From positions 682,001 through 746,000 of the forward strand of contig OY829894.1 of assembly GCA_963691905.1 (NCBI GenBank): a DNA stretch of 64,000 nucleotides, in the 5' to 3' direction. Source of the DNA: QGON01 sp963691905. Lineage in GTDB: Bacteria; Pseudomonadota; Gammaproteobacteria; Chromatiales; Chromatiaceae. Position numbers and translations under genes: made by a program. Positions 41,291 to 50,591 of the stretch are shown piece after piece (positions within the stretch are counted from its first letter, which is position 1; each line of letters starts with the position of its first letter). Under the pieces are notes generated by a model. It did not search any database. It worked only from the letters and a program-made list of their open reading frames with translations, and was not told the origin of the DNA.

Positions 41291-42855
41291 TCGAACAGTT
41301 CAAACAGCAGTATCAGGACCTCAAACAATGGGTCGAGGCCGCGCTGCAAGATGGCTGGCTCAGCAACAGCGATCTCAATCGATTTCAACAGATCGAACAG
41401 CAACAGGCCGAAACGCTCTTTGCCCAGCAGGGGCAGCGTCCTTTGATCGTCGCCTTCTTCGGTGGTACCGGTGTCGGCAAAAGCAGTCTGCTCAACCGTC
41501 TTGCCCGGGAGGGTATTGCCCACACCGGCGTGCAGCGTCCGACCTCACAGGAGGTAACCCTCTACCTTCACGAAGATTATCAGCTGGGAAAACTGCCAGA
41601 CGAACTACCTGTTGAGCATACCCGGATCGCCTACCATCAGGATGAGAGTCGCCGCCTGATTGCATGGCTCGACATGCCTGACTTCGACAGCGTGGAACAG
41701 TCACACAGGGAGCAGGTAGAGGCCTGGCTACCCTATCTCGACTGGCTGGTCTATGTGGTCAGTCCCGAGCGCTACCATGACGATATCGGCTGGCGTCTAC
41801 TGCAACAGCGTAACGCAAAACACCACTGGCTGTTTGTCATGAACCATTGGGATCGGGGGTCAAATCCACAATTGGAGGACTTTCGGCGGCGATTACAAAA
41901 AGAGGCATTCGACACACCCAAAATCCTGCGCACCAGTTGCAAAAAAAATGGGGCTGACGACGACTTCCCTCAGCTGGAACAGACCATCAATCATGCAATC
42001 GAAGCATACGGGCTTGCGCTGCTTCAACAGCTCGGCATACAGGCACGGCTCAATGAACTGCACGTGGTTGAACAGGCGCTCAAGCAACGCCTCGAAGGGT
42101 TTGGGCGCACTGACGTGACCGATGCCTGGCAGAAGACTACAGCAGAGTGGCTTAATGAGATCGAAGATGCACTTCTGCTCAATCGCACGGTCCTCAAGCA
42201 GACGCTCTTGGCGCAGGAGCAGCTATCGCAATCCCTCTTCAAACGTCAAACGACCCTGCCCACCTCGCTTCCGACCACAAAGCAAGTGATTGAACAGATC
42301 TGGAGTGAACGCTTCAACGGCCTTATCAATGATTTGACCACAGAGCTCGAAAATCTGCTTGGCCAGCATGACATCCCGGTAACACCTTATGCCGGACCAC
42401 TCTCTGGCATTCCAGAGAAGCTGCAATCGACCTTTGAGGCGCAATTGGAAAGTTCCGTGATCAAGGCACTGGCCAAACCAGGCACAGCCGTCCAACGTTT
42501 TTTCTTCAAAATAACGGGGGGGCTGAGTTGGTTTTTGCCGCTATCGGCTGCAGGGTGGGCGATCTATCACATCATTAGCCGTTTTCATGCCGGTACTCAG
42601 GGAGAGGGGCATTTTCTGGGCATCGACTTTGCCGTCCACTCAGGCCTGCTGATTCTGCTTGCCTGGTTCATTCCCTGGCTGGTGCAAAGAAAACTGCATC
42701 CTTCGATCGCAGGCACCCTATCAAAAGGGCTCACCGAAGGCATTCATACAGCAGTCGATGCCTGGAAATCAGAATTTAAGTCACTTTGGCAGGAACAGGA
42801 AGAGAGCCGTCTCAGCCATCTTGAGGCATTGAAAAACAGACCATCTCCCCAATAA
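41287..42855 (+). CDS. Membrane-associated GTPase, second of the tandem pair
   Basis: A 522-residue P-loop GTPase with G1 GGTGVGKSSLLN (about 58-69), G3-like LDMPDFDS and a G4-like VMNHWDRG. Two membrane helices near the C-terminus (LSWFLPLSAAGWAIYHII at about 415-433 and SGLLILLAWFIPWLV at about 455-472) anchor it to the membrane. It shares the DMPDFDS motif with its partner, which points to an ancient duplication. The tandem layout with 4-bp overlap argues for a hetero-oligomer. Confidence 0.82.
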   Translation: MIEQFKQQYQDLKQWVEAALQDGWLSNSDLNRFQQIEQQQAETLFAQQGQRPLIVAFFGGTGVGKSSLLNRLAREGIAHTGVQRPTSQEVTLYLHEDYQLGKLPDELPVEHTRIAYHQDESRRLIAWLDMPDFDSVEQSHREQVEAWLPYLDWLVYVVSPERYHDDIGWRLLQQRNAKHHWLFVMNHWDRGSNPQLEDFRRRLQKEAFDTPKILRTSCKKNGADDDFPQLEQTINHAIEAYGLALLQQLGIQARLNELHVVEQALKQRLEGFGRTDVTDAWQKTTAEWLNEIEDALLLNRTVLKQTLLAQEQLSQSLFKRQTTLPTSLPTTKQVIEQIWSERFNGLINDLTTELENLLGQHDIPVTPYAGPLSGIPEKLQSTFEAQLESSVIKALAKPGTAVQRFFFKITGGLSWFLPLSAAGWAIYHIISRFHAGTQGEGHFLGIDFAVHSGLLILLAWFIPWLVQRKLHPSIAGTLSKGLTEGIHTAVDAWKSEFKSLWQEQEESRLSHLEALKNRPSPQ

Positions 42856-42932
42856 TCCCTATTGGGAATGGCTTGTTCATATTTTTTGTATAAAATGTGT
42901 GGTTATCATGACCACAATCAGGAGAAGTAAAC

Positions 42933-43250
42933 TTGAGTAAGAAAACAAAGAACGACGAGACCCAATCACCTAAAGTCAGCAAAAAGAGAGTGGCCAAAAA
43001 GAAGGTGGTCGCCAAGAAAAAAGTTGTCGCCAAAAAGAAGGTGGCAGCTAAGAAAAAAGCTATGCCGGCCAAGAAAAGGGTTGCCGCCGCCAAACCCGCT
43101 AAGCCCGTAATCAGTCCCCGCGAACGCTACGAGATGATCGCCACTATGGCCTACTACCGGGCGGAGCAGCGCAACTTCGATAATGGAAGTGACCAGAACG
43201 ACTGGTTTGAGTGTGAACAGATCGTGGATGATATGCTGGGCAACAGATAA
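42933..43250 (+). CDS. Lys/Ala-rich histone-H1-like protein with DUF2934 domain
   Basis: A 105-residue protein started by TTG with a good SD (AGGAGAAG) eight bases upstream. Residues 15-55 are a run of KK-V-x-A-KKK repeats like bacterial histone H1 (e.g. PhaF/AlgP tails). Residues 62-103 are a DUF2934 domain (PRERYEMIATMAYYRAEQR, DNGSDQNDWFECEQIVDDML in parts). A nucleoid- or RNA-binding role is plausible from the tail; the domain's function is unknown. Separate from the GTPase genes by 77 bp. Confidence 0.85.
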   Translation: MSKKTKNDETQSPKVSKKRVAKKKVVAKKKVVAKKKVAAKKKAMPAKKRVAAAKPAKPVISPRERYEMIATMAYYRAEQRNFDNGSDQNDWFECEQIVDDMLGNR

Positions 43251-43269
43251 ACCTCTATCCGCTAAACCT

Positions 43270-43345
43270 GTAGGCCTGATCAAGCGCAGCGGATCAGGCA
43301 ACAAAGCGGCTTGCCGGTTCCGCTACGCTTAAACCGGCCGACGAT
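43270..43345. repeat. REP-like repeat (CTGATC family), second copy
   Basis: Begins GTAGGCCTGATCAAGCGCAG and continues GGATCAGGC, then a second stem-like part around CGGTTCCGCTACGCTTAAACCGG. Related to 29609-29695 and 52001-52030. Confidence 0.6.
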
Positions 43346-43372
43346 GAAAATGCAATAACAGATAGCTTGAAT

Positions 43373-43400
43373 CGCAGGCACGGTTAAGCCCGTGCCTGCG
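43373..43400 (+). terminator. Strong hairpin between DUF2934 gene and TonB receptor
   Basis: A perfect 11-bp stem CGCAGGCACGG / CCGTGCCTGCG with a 6-base loop, followed on the plus strand by TTATTGCCTTTT. It can end plus-strand transcripts and, more weakly, minus-strand transcripts from the receptor gene, whose stop is at 43411. Confidence 0.7.
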
Positions 43401-43410
43401 TTATTGCCTT

Positions 43411-45504
43411 TTAGAACTTCACTGAACCTTTCACCCAAAGCTCACGGCCAGGCTCGTTGACCTGGATCGCTTCAGGGCTGAAGGGATCAAGATTTGCCCG
43501 GTTCACATGATAAGCGTAGGTCTTGTCGAACAGGTTGTTGACACCAAAGCGCACATTGGCGCTGTCGGTTACCGCATAGCTGCCGAAAAGATCGAGCACT
43601 ACCCATCCAGCGGTCTCCCCGACATCCTGACCACTTCCGTCAATGATATCGGCCCGCGTCTGTTCGGCATTCGCTCTGACGGTACCGCCCAGATCCCAAG
43701 AACTTATAGTGTAATCCGCACCCAGGGTCATCTCAAGCGGCGAGATCTGGGCGATGGGACGACTGTCGGTGGTATTTTCCGCATTCACATAGGCGAGACT
43801 TGCCCGGCCGGAGAGTGAGTTCGAAATGAAATAGGATCCTTCCCACTCCAGTCCATAGAACCTGGCCTCGATATTGCGGTAGATGGTAGCAGTTCCATTG
43901 GCGAGCAGAATGCCATCCTGGCCACGCGCCCGATCCCGCAGAATATAGTCACTGACATCATTGTAATAGGCGGTGAATCCACTTGACCAGGCGTCGCCAC
44001 CGACCTCGATACCCGCCTCAATCTGGTGGTGCGTCTCAGGATCAAGTTCCGGATTACCCACCCAGTCGAGAACCGCACCCGTTGGCGATCTCATGAAGCT
44101 GGCGATATAGCGCTCACTGGCATCTGCCGTGCGCACACTGCGACTGACACCGGCAAAGAGATTGCCATTCGCGATTGCATGTTCATAACGCAGAAAACCG
44201 CCCAGGTTATTCTCATCACTACTCTCTGAAGTCTGGGAATAATATCTGGCATAGAGATCATTTGGCGTCGGACTCATACCTACCTGTGGTTTTTCACTGC
44301 CTCTTGAAATGGAGGCATCCACCTTGTCATAGCGAATACCCGCCTTGAGGCTGTCATCCTGATTCATCGGCATCGACAACTCTGCAAAAAAACCGGTCTG
44401 TGCCAATTCTGCACCCGGCCACATGATCGACTGCATTATTGTCGGATCAGTGGTCAGCATCATATCTGCAGCAATCAGACGCTCTGCATCACGGTCATTT
44501 TTCTGGTAATCGAGACCCAGGGTCAGCACCTTGTTACCGAACATCAGGTCACCACTGGCGCGCCCGCCAAGCGTGTCCGAGGTGGTCGGCGTCTTCGCAT
44601 TTGTCATCGCCGTACGTTCACGCAGAGAGTAGTTATCCATGAGGTGAGTAACATCGGTCTTGTAGATGTTGGCCTCCAATGCGGTGAATGGCCCTACCGA
44701 CGCCTGCCGGTCAAACTTTAAGCGAATATTGTCAGAATCACTCTCTGGAGAGTCCATGTTGGCGCCGGAAAAAAATACATCACGCTCCCGATTGGCCTCA
44801 AGATTGAGTTCAACCCGGGTATCCTTATCCGGTGTATATCCCGCTGTCAGATTCCCTGAATAGGTGGTGAATGCGGAGCGAACTTCCTGACCATCGCCGT
44901 CCTCGTAGTTATCTGCATCCTTGTAGCCAACCACACCACGGACATATCCGGTCTCGGCACCGGCCGCCAGATCAGCGGATATCTCCTTGGTACCTGAGTT
45001 ACTTTTATAACCGGCATCCACCCTGCCCTTGAAGTGATCACCCTCATCGAACTCGGGTACACCTCGCTCAAACAACACTGTGCCGCCACTCCCGCCGCCA
45101 CCGTAGAGTACCGTCTGGGAACCTTTGATTACGGTCACACTGTCGTAACTCTCCATCGCTGAATAGGCAGTGGGAGGATCCATGCGATTGGGGCAGCCGC
45201 CGTGAATATAGGCACCATCCAACAGAATATTCAGACGATTCTGGCTCTGACCGCGAATGATCGGCTCGATTCCATGACCACCCATGCGCGCGCCGGATAC
45301 ACCTGGGATACTGCGAAGCAGATCAGCAGCATCTGCCGGTATACCCTGGGATGGCTCGTCCAAAGACATGACAGTCAGTGCGGGAGAGGTTTGCGCCTCA
45401 CCTTCGACCACCACATCGGAAAGCGCTTCAGGCTGGTCAGCCGCCAAGAGCGGTTGGGCTGCCAACAAACTGCTGACGGCTACTGCAAGGGTCTTCGACT
45501 TCAT
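43411..45504 (-). CDS. TonB-dependent outer-membrane receptor, copper type
   Basis: A 697-residue TonB-dependent receptor with signal peptide MKSKTLAVAVSSLLAAQPLLA, a plug domain (residues ~45-160: LLRSIPGVSGARMGGHG, ILLDGAYIHGGCPNRMDPP, TVIKGSQTVLYG) and a 22-strand barrel ending LWVKGSVKF, with a terminal Phe. The GGCPNRMDPPT block is the signature I associate with the OprC/NosA copper receptors. I chose the ATG at 45504 with GAGGTAGG upstream. The TonB2 operon upstream on the same strand probably supplies its energy. Substrate assignment is by motif only. Confidence 0.9.
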   Translation of the reverse strand: MKSKTLAVAVSSLLAAQPLLAADQPEALSDVVVEGEAQTSPALTVMSLDEPSQGIPADAADLLRSIPGVSGARMGGHGIEPIIRGQSQNRLNILLDGAYIHGGCPNRMDPPTAYSAMESYDSVTVIKGSQTVLYGGGGSGGTVLFERGVPEFDEGDHFKGRVDAGYKSNSGTKEISADLAAGAETGYVRGVVGYKDADNYEDGDGQEVRSAFTTYSGNLTAGYTPDKDTRVELNLEANRERDVFFSGANMDSPESDSDNIRLKFDRQASVGPFTALEANIYKTDVTHLMDNYSLRERTAMTNAKTPTTSDTLGGRASGDLMFGNKVLTLGLDYQKNDRDAERLIAADMMLTTDPTIMQSIMWPGAELAQTGFFAELSMPMNQDDSLKAGIRYDKVDASISRGSEKPQVGMSPTPNDLYARYYSQTSESSDENNLGGFLRYEHAIANGNLFAGVSRSVRTADASERYIASFMRSPTGAVLDWVGNPELDPETHHQIEAGIEVGGDAWSSGFTAYYNDVSDYILRDRARGQDGILLANGTATIYRNIEARFYGLEWEGSYFISNSLSGRASLAYVNAENTTDSRPIAQISPLEMTLGADYTISSWDLGGTVRANAEQTRADIIDGSGQDVGETAGWVVLDLFGSYAVTDSANVRFGVNNLFDKTYAYHVNRANLDPFSPEAIQVNEPGRELWVKGSVKF

Positions 45505-45681
45505 GGATCCTACCTCTTCTATTGTTATATTGATTCCATCCAATAAGGCAAAGAGGGTGCCAACTTTTTATCTATTTGATATTCAATATTTTTTTGGATA
45601 CCAATTGAAAGCCAGCAGGATAGAGTGGGGCATTTCACTCACTCGATGTGTCATTTGGCGCAGTGGCAATGCCAGGAGTCA

Positions 45682-45763
45682 GCCCAAGCGTTGGGTTACG
45701 ATACGCTCAAACAGGGTCGATAAACAGAAAGCGTGGCAGTGTCGCGCTTCTAACCCAACCTAC
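45682..45763. repeat. REPIN-like palindrome (TTGGGTTA family)
   Basis: Left arm AAGCGTTGGGTTACGATACGC and right arm GCGCTTCTAACCCAACCTAC, similar in build to the repeat at 35428. It sits between the copper receptor and the TPR gene. Confidence 0.65.
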
Positions 45764-45794
45764 ATTTCTTGCAACGGCAAGATCGAGATGGGGG

Positions 45795-47000
45795 CTATTC
45801 TGCAGCCAGATACTCAAGCCACTGTTCGGCCTGTTGGCGCTCCTGTTTTTTTACCGATGCATCCCGCGCCTCGGAGAAAGCCTCGATAGCCTGCTGACGG
45901 CGTTCTGATCGGGCATATGACGTACCCAATAACAACCAGTCGCGAGCAGAAGGTTTTTTCTTTCTTTCGATACCCCGTTGCAATCGGGTAGCAGCGGTTT
46001 CCCAAAGCTCCAGCTCAATCAATAATGATCCCCACTTCAGGTCCGATCTGCCGCTGAGATCGATATTAGACAGCCGTGAAAAAATCGGCAGCGCCTTCTC
46101 AGGTTCACGGGCCAGAACCCACGCATCGGCCAGCAGACTCAGATTTCGGACATTGGCCTTGAGCAGTCCCGACATTATATGGGTTTCCACCAACTCAGCT
46201 GCATCCAGCGGCATATTCTGGTGCAGATAGAGGTTGGCAAGACGACGAAGCTCCCCCGCTTTCAACAATCGCTTCTCGGCCGCCAGCGCCATCACCGCCG
46301 TGGCCGCCTTTTCCCGCCGCTGCTGCATCAATACACCGGCCAGTTGACGCCAATAACCTGCATTGTCGGGAAACATTCCCACCATCTTTTGCAGCAGTTC
46401 AGCAGCCGGCTTCAACTGCTCAGTTTCCAGATAGAGTCCGACAAGCAACTGATACCAGGACTCTTCAATTTCGTCTGACTGTTTGATCGCGAGTTTCAGT
46501 GCCTTGATTGCTGGTTTCCACCGTGCCAACGAACGATAGATCTGCGCCAGTAGCACGTGCGCACGAGGAGGTGGCTGCTGTTCCAATTCAAACCAAAACT
46601 GCAACAGTTGCAGCGCCGCTTTGGCATTATCTTCCTGCAACTGTAACTGAGCGGTGGTGTAGCGCAGGCTATGGGTAACCTGATCCGGCAGGGCTGATGA
46701 GTTGATCGCCCGCATGAAATGGGTGATGGCAGCGGGATAATCGTTCAGGCCGATAGCAACATAGCCATAGGTCTGATGAATCAGGGCTGTTTCGTAGCGA
46801 TTGTCGGCCACACGAGCCAATAATCCATCCAGCTCTTCGGCAGCCTCTGTATATCGTTCGTGACGGATCAGTGCCTCGACCAGAAACAGATAGTCATATG
46901 TGAGCTGAGTAGCGATGTACTCATCCCCGCCCTCTTCTTCTGCATGAGTGCCAAAACCTACCAGCAGTAGTAACAAAAAAAGCAGACCCAACCACTTCAT
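45795..47000 (-). CDS. TPR-repeat exported protein of the TonB2 operon
   Basis: A 401-residue protein with a signal peptide (MKWLGLLFLLLLLVGFGTHA) and about nine tetratricopeptide repeats; examples are LLARVADNRYETALIHQTYGYV..GLNDY and LIHEL-like hairpins throughout. In Vibrio and Shewanella TonB2 operons, a TPR protein of this type is the last gene. It probably holds the periplasmic part together. Overlaps tonB by 4 bp. Confidence 0.85.
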   Translation of the reverse strand: MKWLGLLFLLLLLVGFGTHAEEEGGDEYIATQLTYDYLFLVEALIRHERYTEAAEELDGLLARVADNRYETALIHQTYGYVAIGLNDYPAAITHFMRAINSSALPDQVTHSLRYTTAQLQLQEDNAKAALQLLQFWFELEQQPPPRAHVLLAQIYRSLARWKPAIKALKLAIKQSDEIEESWYQLLVGLYLETEQLKPAAELLQKMVGMFPDNAGYWRQLAGVLMQQRREKAATAVMALAAEKRLLKAGELRRLANLYLHQNMPLDAAELVETHIMSGLLKANVRNLSLLADAWVLAREPEKALPIFSRLSNIDLSGRSDLKWGSLLIELELWETAATRLQRGIERKKKPSARDWLLLGTSYARSERRQQAIEAFSEARDASVKKQERQQAEQWLEYLAAE

Positions 47001-47641
47001 CTTTTCTTCATCGTAAAGTGGATGGTCTGGCTTGCAGGGCGGGAAACGGCAATCCCATCCTCAACTTTCGGTTGAAACTTCCAACGCCGAATCGCACGCA
47101 GCGCCGCCTGCTCGAAATAACCCACAGGTTCCGCCTTCAACACCTCTGGATCACTCACTGATCCATCGGCTGTGATAATAAAATTCAGGGTAACGCTGCC
47201 CTCCACGTGGCGTAGCAGCGCCCGTTGAGGGTAACGTGGTGCAAAACGCATCAGCGGTACGGGATCAGAGGAAGGTACTATCGGCATCGCAGGCTGACGA
47301 AAAGCACCAAGATAGGGGCCCGATCCAATATTTAGAGGAATATCGATCTTCGGCGTATCCCAGTTCGGCAGTTTGTTTCCTGGCTGCTTGAAAGTGAGCC
47401 GTTGAGGTTGCGGTGCGCTGGGCGAGGATGTTGGTGGCGGTTGATCCGGTTCATCCAGCAACTCCGGGGGCGGAGGTGGAGGCTCCGCTTTCAAGCGTAT
47501 AAAATCCACCATCAATGGTTCGGCCACCGACCGGTCGAGCGTTGCGCTCTCCCCGGTCACCATACGCTGCATAGCCCAGAAGAGACCTATATTCACCAAC
47601 AGGGCAAACAGGACTGCAGGAAGGTAGACCGAACGGTTCAT
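46997..47641 (-). CDS. tonB: Energy transducer TonB (TonB2 type)
   Basis: A 214-residue TonB with an N-terminal membrane anchor (VYLPAVLFALLVNIGLFWAM), a short proline-rich linker (EPPPPPPELLDEPDQPPP) and a C-terminal domain of about 80 residues (YPQRALLRHVEGSVTLNFIITADGSV). The short linker is typical of TonB2. It passes the proton-motive force to outer-membrane receptors. Overlaps exbD and the TPR gene by 4 bp. Confidence 0.92.
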   Translation of the reverse strand: MNRSVYLPAVLFALLVNIGLFWAMQRMVTGESATLDRSVAEPLMVDFIRLKAEPPPPPPELLDEPDQPPPTSSPSAPQPQRLTFKQPGNKLPNWDTPKIDIPLNIGSGPYLGAFRQPAMPIVPSSDPVPLMRFAPRYPQRALLRHVEGSVTLNFIITADGSVSDPEVLKAEPVGYFEQAALRAIRRWKFQPKVEDGIAVSRPASQTIHFTMKKR

Positions 47642-48051
47642 CCCCCGGCGTCCTGTGAAGCAGCAATTGAAACGCTCTCCACCCCTGCAAGACGTGCCTG
47701 ATCCAATACCCGCACCACAGTGCCTGTAGGTGCCTGCTCATCGGCCAGGATCACCACCGCCCCTTCCGGATTCTCCGCATGCAGACGTTCAACATTGGCG
47801 CGAACCGCCCGCAGATCAACGCGGCGTTTATCGATCCAGACCTCCCCTTTACTGGTAACAGCAATGAGGATGCTGGCACGCTCCTTGCGGACTGCTGTTG
47901 CTGCACTGGGCCGGTCAACATCAACCCCGGTCTCTTTCACAAAGGAGGAGGTCACCATGAAAAAGATCAGCAGGATGAAAACCATATCGATCAGTGGTGT
48001 CAGGTTGATGGCGACATCACCACTTTCAGATTCAGTATGCCGGTGGCGCAT
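47638..48051 (-). CDS. exbD: Biopolymer transport protein ExbD
   Basis: A 137-residue ExbD with one membrane helix (INLTPLIDMVFILLIFFMVTSSF), holding the proton-relay Asp (D26 approximately, LIDMVF) and a periplasmic domain (VRANVERLHAENPEGAVVILAD). I chose the ATG at 48051, which shares its A with the exbB stop (TGATG). Part of the motor that energises TonB. Confidence 0.94.
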   Translation of the reverse strand: MRHRHTESESGDVAINLTPLIDMVFILLIFFMVTSSFVKETGVDVDRPSAATAVRKERASILIAVTSKGEVWIDKRRVDLRAVRANVERLHAENPEGAVVILADEQAPTGTVVRVLDQARLAGVESVSIAASQDAGG

Positions 48052-48521
48052 CAGGCAATCTTCCCACAACATGCCGCATCCTGTAGACGATGGCGCAGAT
48101 CACTGACGAAATAGAAGCCGGAGAGTGAAGTGACCAACCCAGCCATGGTGGTGATCAGAGCGCTGGAGATCCCTCCCGCCATGCCTCGAATGTTGCCGGT
48201 ACCATGGCTTGCAATGACATAAAAAACGTCGATCATGCCCTCCACAGTCCCTAGCAAACCAAGCATCGGCAGGATCTGTGCCAGGGCAGTGATGAGGGGC
48301 AATCGGCTCTGCCCCGCGATCCTGGCAGCCCCGATGCCGGCAAACCAGATTCGGCTGTAACAGAGCGTGATCATGCTCCACATCAACAGCGACAGCAGCA
48401 GGATCAGCCAGAGCACAGGCCCGCCCTGCTCCAGGAAACTCAGACTATCTGTTGGCAGCCACTCAATCAGCCGTTCCACCGGATTCCGCCCTATGCGCCA
48501 CCAGTGCAGCACTCTGTTCAT
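48051..48521 (-). CDS. exbB: MotA/TolQ/ExbB proton channel protein (ExbB2)
   Basis: A 156-residue MotA/TolQ/ExbB family protein with three membrane helices (LWLILLLSLLMWSMI, PMLGLLGTVEGMIDVF, ISSALITTMAGLVTSLSGF). Its annotated ATG lies 59 bp inside the ttpC gene; GTG at 48479 would shorten the overlap to 17 bp. The N-terminal 14 residues are not conserved, so the later start may be right. Together with ExbD it forms the H+ channel. Confidence 0.88.
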   Translation of the reverse strand: MNRVLHWWRIGRNPVERLIEWLPTDSLSFLEQGGPVLWLILLLSLLMWSMITLCYSRIWFAGIGAARIAGQSRLPLITALAQILPMLGLLGTVEGMIDVFYVIASHGTGNIRGMAGGISSALITTMAGLVTSLSGFYFVSDLRHRLQDAACCGKIA

Positions 48522-49815
48522 CGAGAATATGGATCAGCCGGTTGCTGCGGCCAGAGAGATAACTGTGCAGCAGCACCAGTGGTATCGCTACCGCCAGCCC
48601 AAGCTCAGTAGTCACCAACGCCTGGGAAATGCCGCCGGACATCAGTTTTGGATCGCCGGTTCCGAACAGGGTGATCGACTGAAATGTCTCGATCATACCC
48701 GTAACGGTACCCAACAACCCCAGCAGGGGGGCAACAGCTGCCAGGATACCCAACATCGGCAGTCCCCGTCTCAGTGCGGGCAACTCTTTCAGGATGGCCT
48801 CGTCAGAACGCAGTTGCAGCGCTTCGGCATCGCTATCGGCCTGCATTTTCATCGCCAGCATCAGGCGTCCCAGGGGATTCTTCCCGGATGCCGAGCGATT
48901 GCCGATCTGCTTTTTAACCCGGCGTCCGGTAACGAAGAGTCCAATCAGTCGTTCGAGGGTCAGCAAAATACCCACCGCACCCAAGCCGATGATGATGTAA
49001 CCGATAACTCCACCCTGCCGAATGCGCTCCAGGAGAGTGGGTGACTGCACCAACAGCGACAGAATTGCGCCGCGTGAGGGATCGACCGCCATGGTTTCTA
49101 TTGTCTCTTCGGCGGCCTCAAATTTTTTCGCCATCAACTGAAAACGGGGTGTGGGTTGCCGGCCCAACGCCATCAAACGACCACTCTCCGGCAGATAACG
49201 CAGATAACGTCCGTTGGATATGGCGTTGAAGAGACCAATCCGGGTAACCATCTCATTCTGCTCGACCCCATCGCTGGTAATCACGGGCGTTTCAAAACGT
49301 TTGATTTTACCCGCTTCCACCAGACGTTCGAGAAACAGTTGCCAGAGGGCCTCCAGTTTTTCAATAGAGGGGAGCTTCTGACTGCCCGCCAGTTCATCCA
49401 GCAGCAAAAGATCCTGTGGCCGTTCCACACTGATCAGCGATGCGCCGAAGATATTCCGGCTCTCAGACGCCACTTGGCGCACGCTGCCGAAAAGTTCACC
49501 CAGGGTGCCGCTCTTCTCTTTCAGTTGAGCCCGCTCTTCGATCAGACGGCCCTGATTTTCAGTGTAGCGCTGATCCAATTCCAGCTTTTGCTGCCTGGCG
49601 GCGGCAAGTGCCTGTTTGGCCTCGTCAAGCAGGTGTTGGCGTTGATCCCGCTGTTCGAGAAACCGCTGTTCTCTCGCCGTATCCCTATGCTTCTGCTGTT
49701 GCCTGGATTCACGCACCTGCTGCAACAGACTCTCTAAAGAATCAGCCTTGGCAGCAAAAAGCAGACTGCTTTGGGATAACATTAGTACGCACAGCGGTAA
49801 AAGTAATCTCTTCAT
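48463..49815 (-). CDS. ttpC: TtpC-like periplasmic coiled-coil plus MotA/TolQ/ExbB protein
   Basis: A 450-residue protein: signal peptide (about 1-21), coiled coil (residues 25-110, SLLQQVRESRQQQKH and later), a periplasmic domain, then a MotA/TolQ/ExbB domain (IIIGLGAVGILLTLERLIGL, GLPMLGILAAVAPLLGLLGTVTGMI, ISQALVTTELGLAVAIPL). This is the layout of TtpC, required for TonB2 function in Vibrio. Overlaps the DUF3450 gene by 4 bp and the exbB gene by 59 bp. Confidence 0.93.
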   Translation of the reverse strand: MKRLLLPLCVLMLSQSSLLFAAKADSLESLLQQVRESRQQQKHRDTAREQRFLEQRDQRQHLLDEAKQALAAARQQKLELDQRYTENQGRLIEERAQLKEKSGTLGELFGSVRQVASESRNIFGASLISVERPQDLLLLDELAGSQKLPSIEKLEALWQLFLERLVEAGKIKRFETPVITSDGVEQNEMVTRIGLFNAISNGRYLRYLPESGRLMALGRQPTPRFQLMAKKFEAAEETIETMAVDPSRGAILSLLVQSPTLLERIRQGGVIGYIIIGLGAVGILLTLERLIGLFVTGRRVKKQIGNRSASGKNPLGRLMLAMKMQADSDAEALQLRSDEAILKELPALRRGLPMLGILAAVAPLLGLLGTVTGMIETFQSITLFGTGDPKLMSGGISQALVTTELGLAVAIPLVLLHSYLSGRSNRLIHILDEQSAALVAHRAESGGTAD

Positions 49816-50591
49816 TGCATCCGCTCAGGCACAGTCAGAGGGAGCGGCATCAGATCAGGGGGGAGCCGTTTTTCGGCAATCTGCAGCGCCCTGTCGATCT
49901 TGCGGTTGTGTTCCAGCGCCAGCGGTTCCCAGCGGGAAGCCGCTCTACTCCAAATACCCGCGGCCTTGCCATCCAGTGTCAGGTAGTAGAGCGCAACCCG
50001 TCCCAAACGCAGAAAGGTCACCATGCGCTGCTCACCATCGAGTTCCAGTTTACCGCGGTAGGATTCGATGGTTCGCCCGTACTCGGTCTCCACCTGATAG
50101 GCCTCCAGCAAACGACGATAACGCTCGGGAAGTGTGCTATCGCTCTGTCCCTCAAGATCCTGCAACTGTGCAATACGTTTGGCGCGCTCATCCGGTAGAA
50201 AAGGCGTATCCAGTTCGACAAAACGATCCAATACTTCCAGCATCCTTCCCATAAGCGGTTCAATTTCGCGACGGGTGTTATCGATGGAGAGAAGTTGCTC
50301 GGCAAGACGATGAAGCTCTTCGTCCTGCGAGGCTACGAAACGCTGACGATGCTCATTGTACTGTTCCAGTCTTTCCAGTTCTGCAGTGACCTGACGATAG
50401 CTTTCCAACAGATTGCGGGACTCGTCGTCGAGTTGCTCGACCCGCTTCTGCGAATCGATAGCCTCACCGACCGCCCTCTGCTGCTCAGAAAATGCCGCAC
50501 CGAAGCTGTCATCAGCCAAGACCGGAAACGGTAGAAACACAAGGAGTACGACAAGCCGGATAAGCCTCATCAATAAGACCGAAAATTGCAT
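49812..50591 (-). CDS. DUF3450 coiled-coil protein of the TonB2 operon
   Basis: A 259-residue DUF3450 protein with a signal peptide (LIRLVVLLVFLPFPVLA), a long coiled coil (residues ~40-130) and an ending RKIDRALQIAEKRLPPDLMPLP. Such proteins open the TonB2 operons of Vibrio and Shewanella and are thought to help TtpC in the periplasm. The start is unsure: ATG at 50591 (MQFSVLLM) or at 50570 (MRLIRLVV) both give a signal peptide; SD evidence is weak for both. Overlaps ttpC by 4 bp. Confidence 0.88.
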   Translation of the reverse strand: MQFSVLLMRLIRLVVLLVFLPFPVLADDSFGAAFSEQQRAVGEAIDSQKRVEQLDDESRNLLESYRQVTAELERLEQYNEHRQRFVASQDEELHRLAEQLLSIDNTRREIEPLMGRMLEVLDRFVELDTPFLPDERAKRIAQLQDLEGQSDSTLPERYRRLLEAYQVETEYGRTIESYRGKLELDGEQRMVTFLRLGRVALYYLTLDGKAAGIWSRAASRWEPLALEHNRKIDRALQIAEKRLPPDLMPLPLTVPERMQ

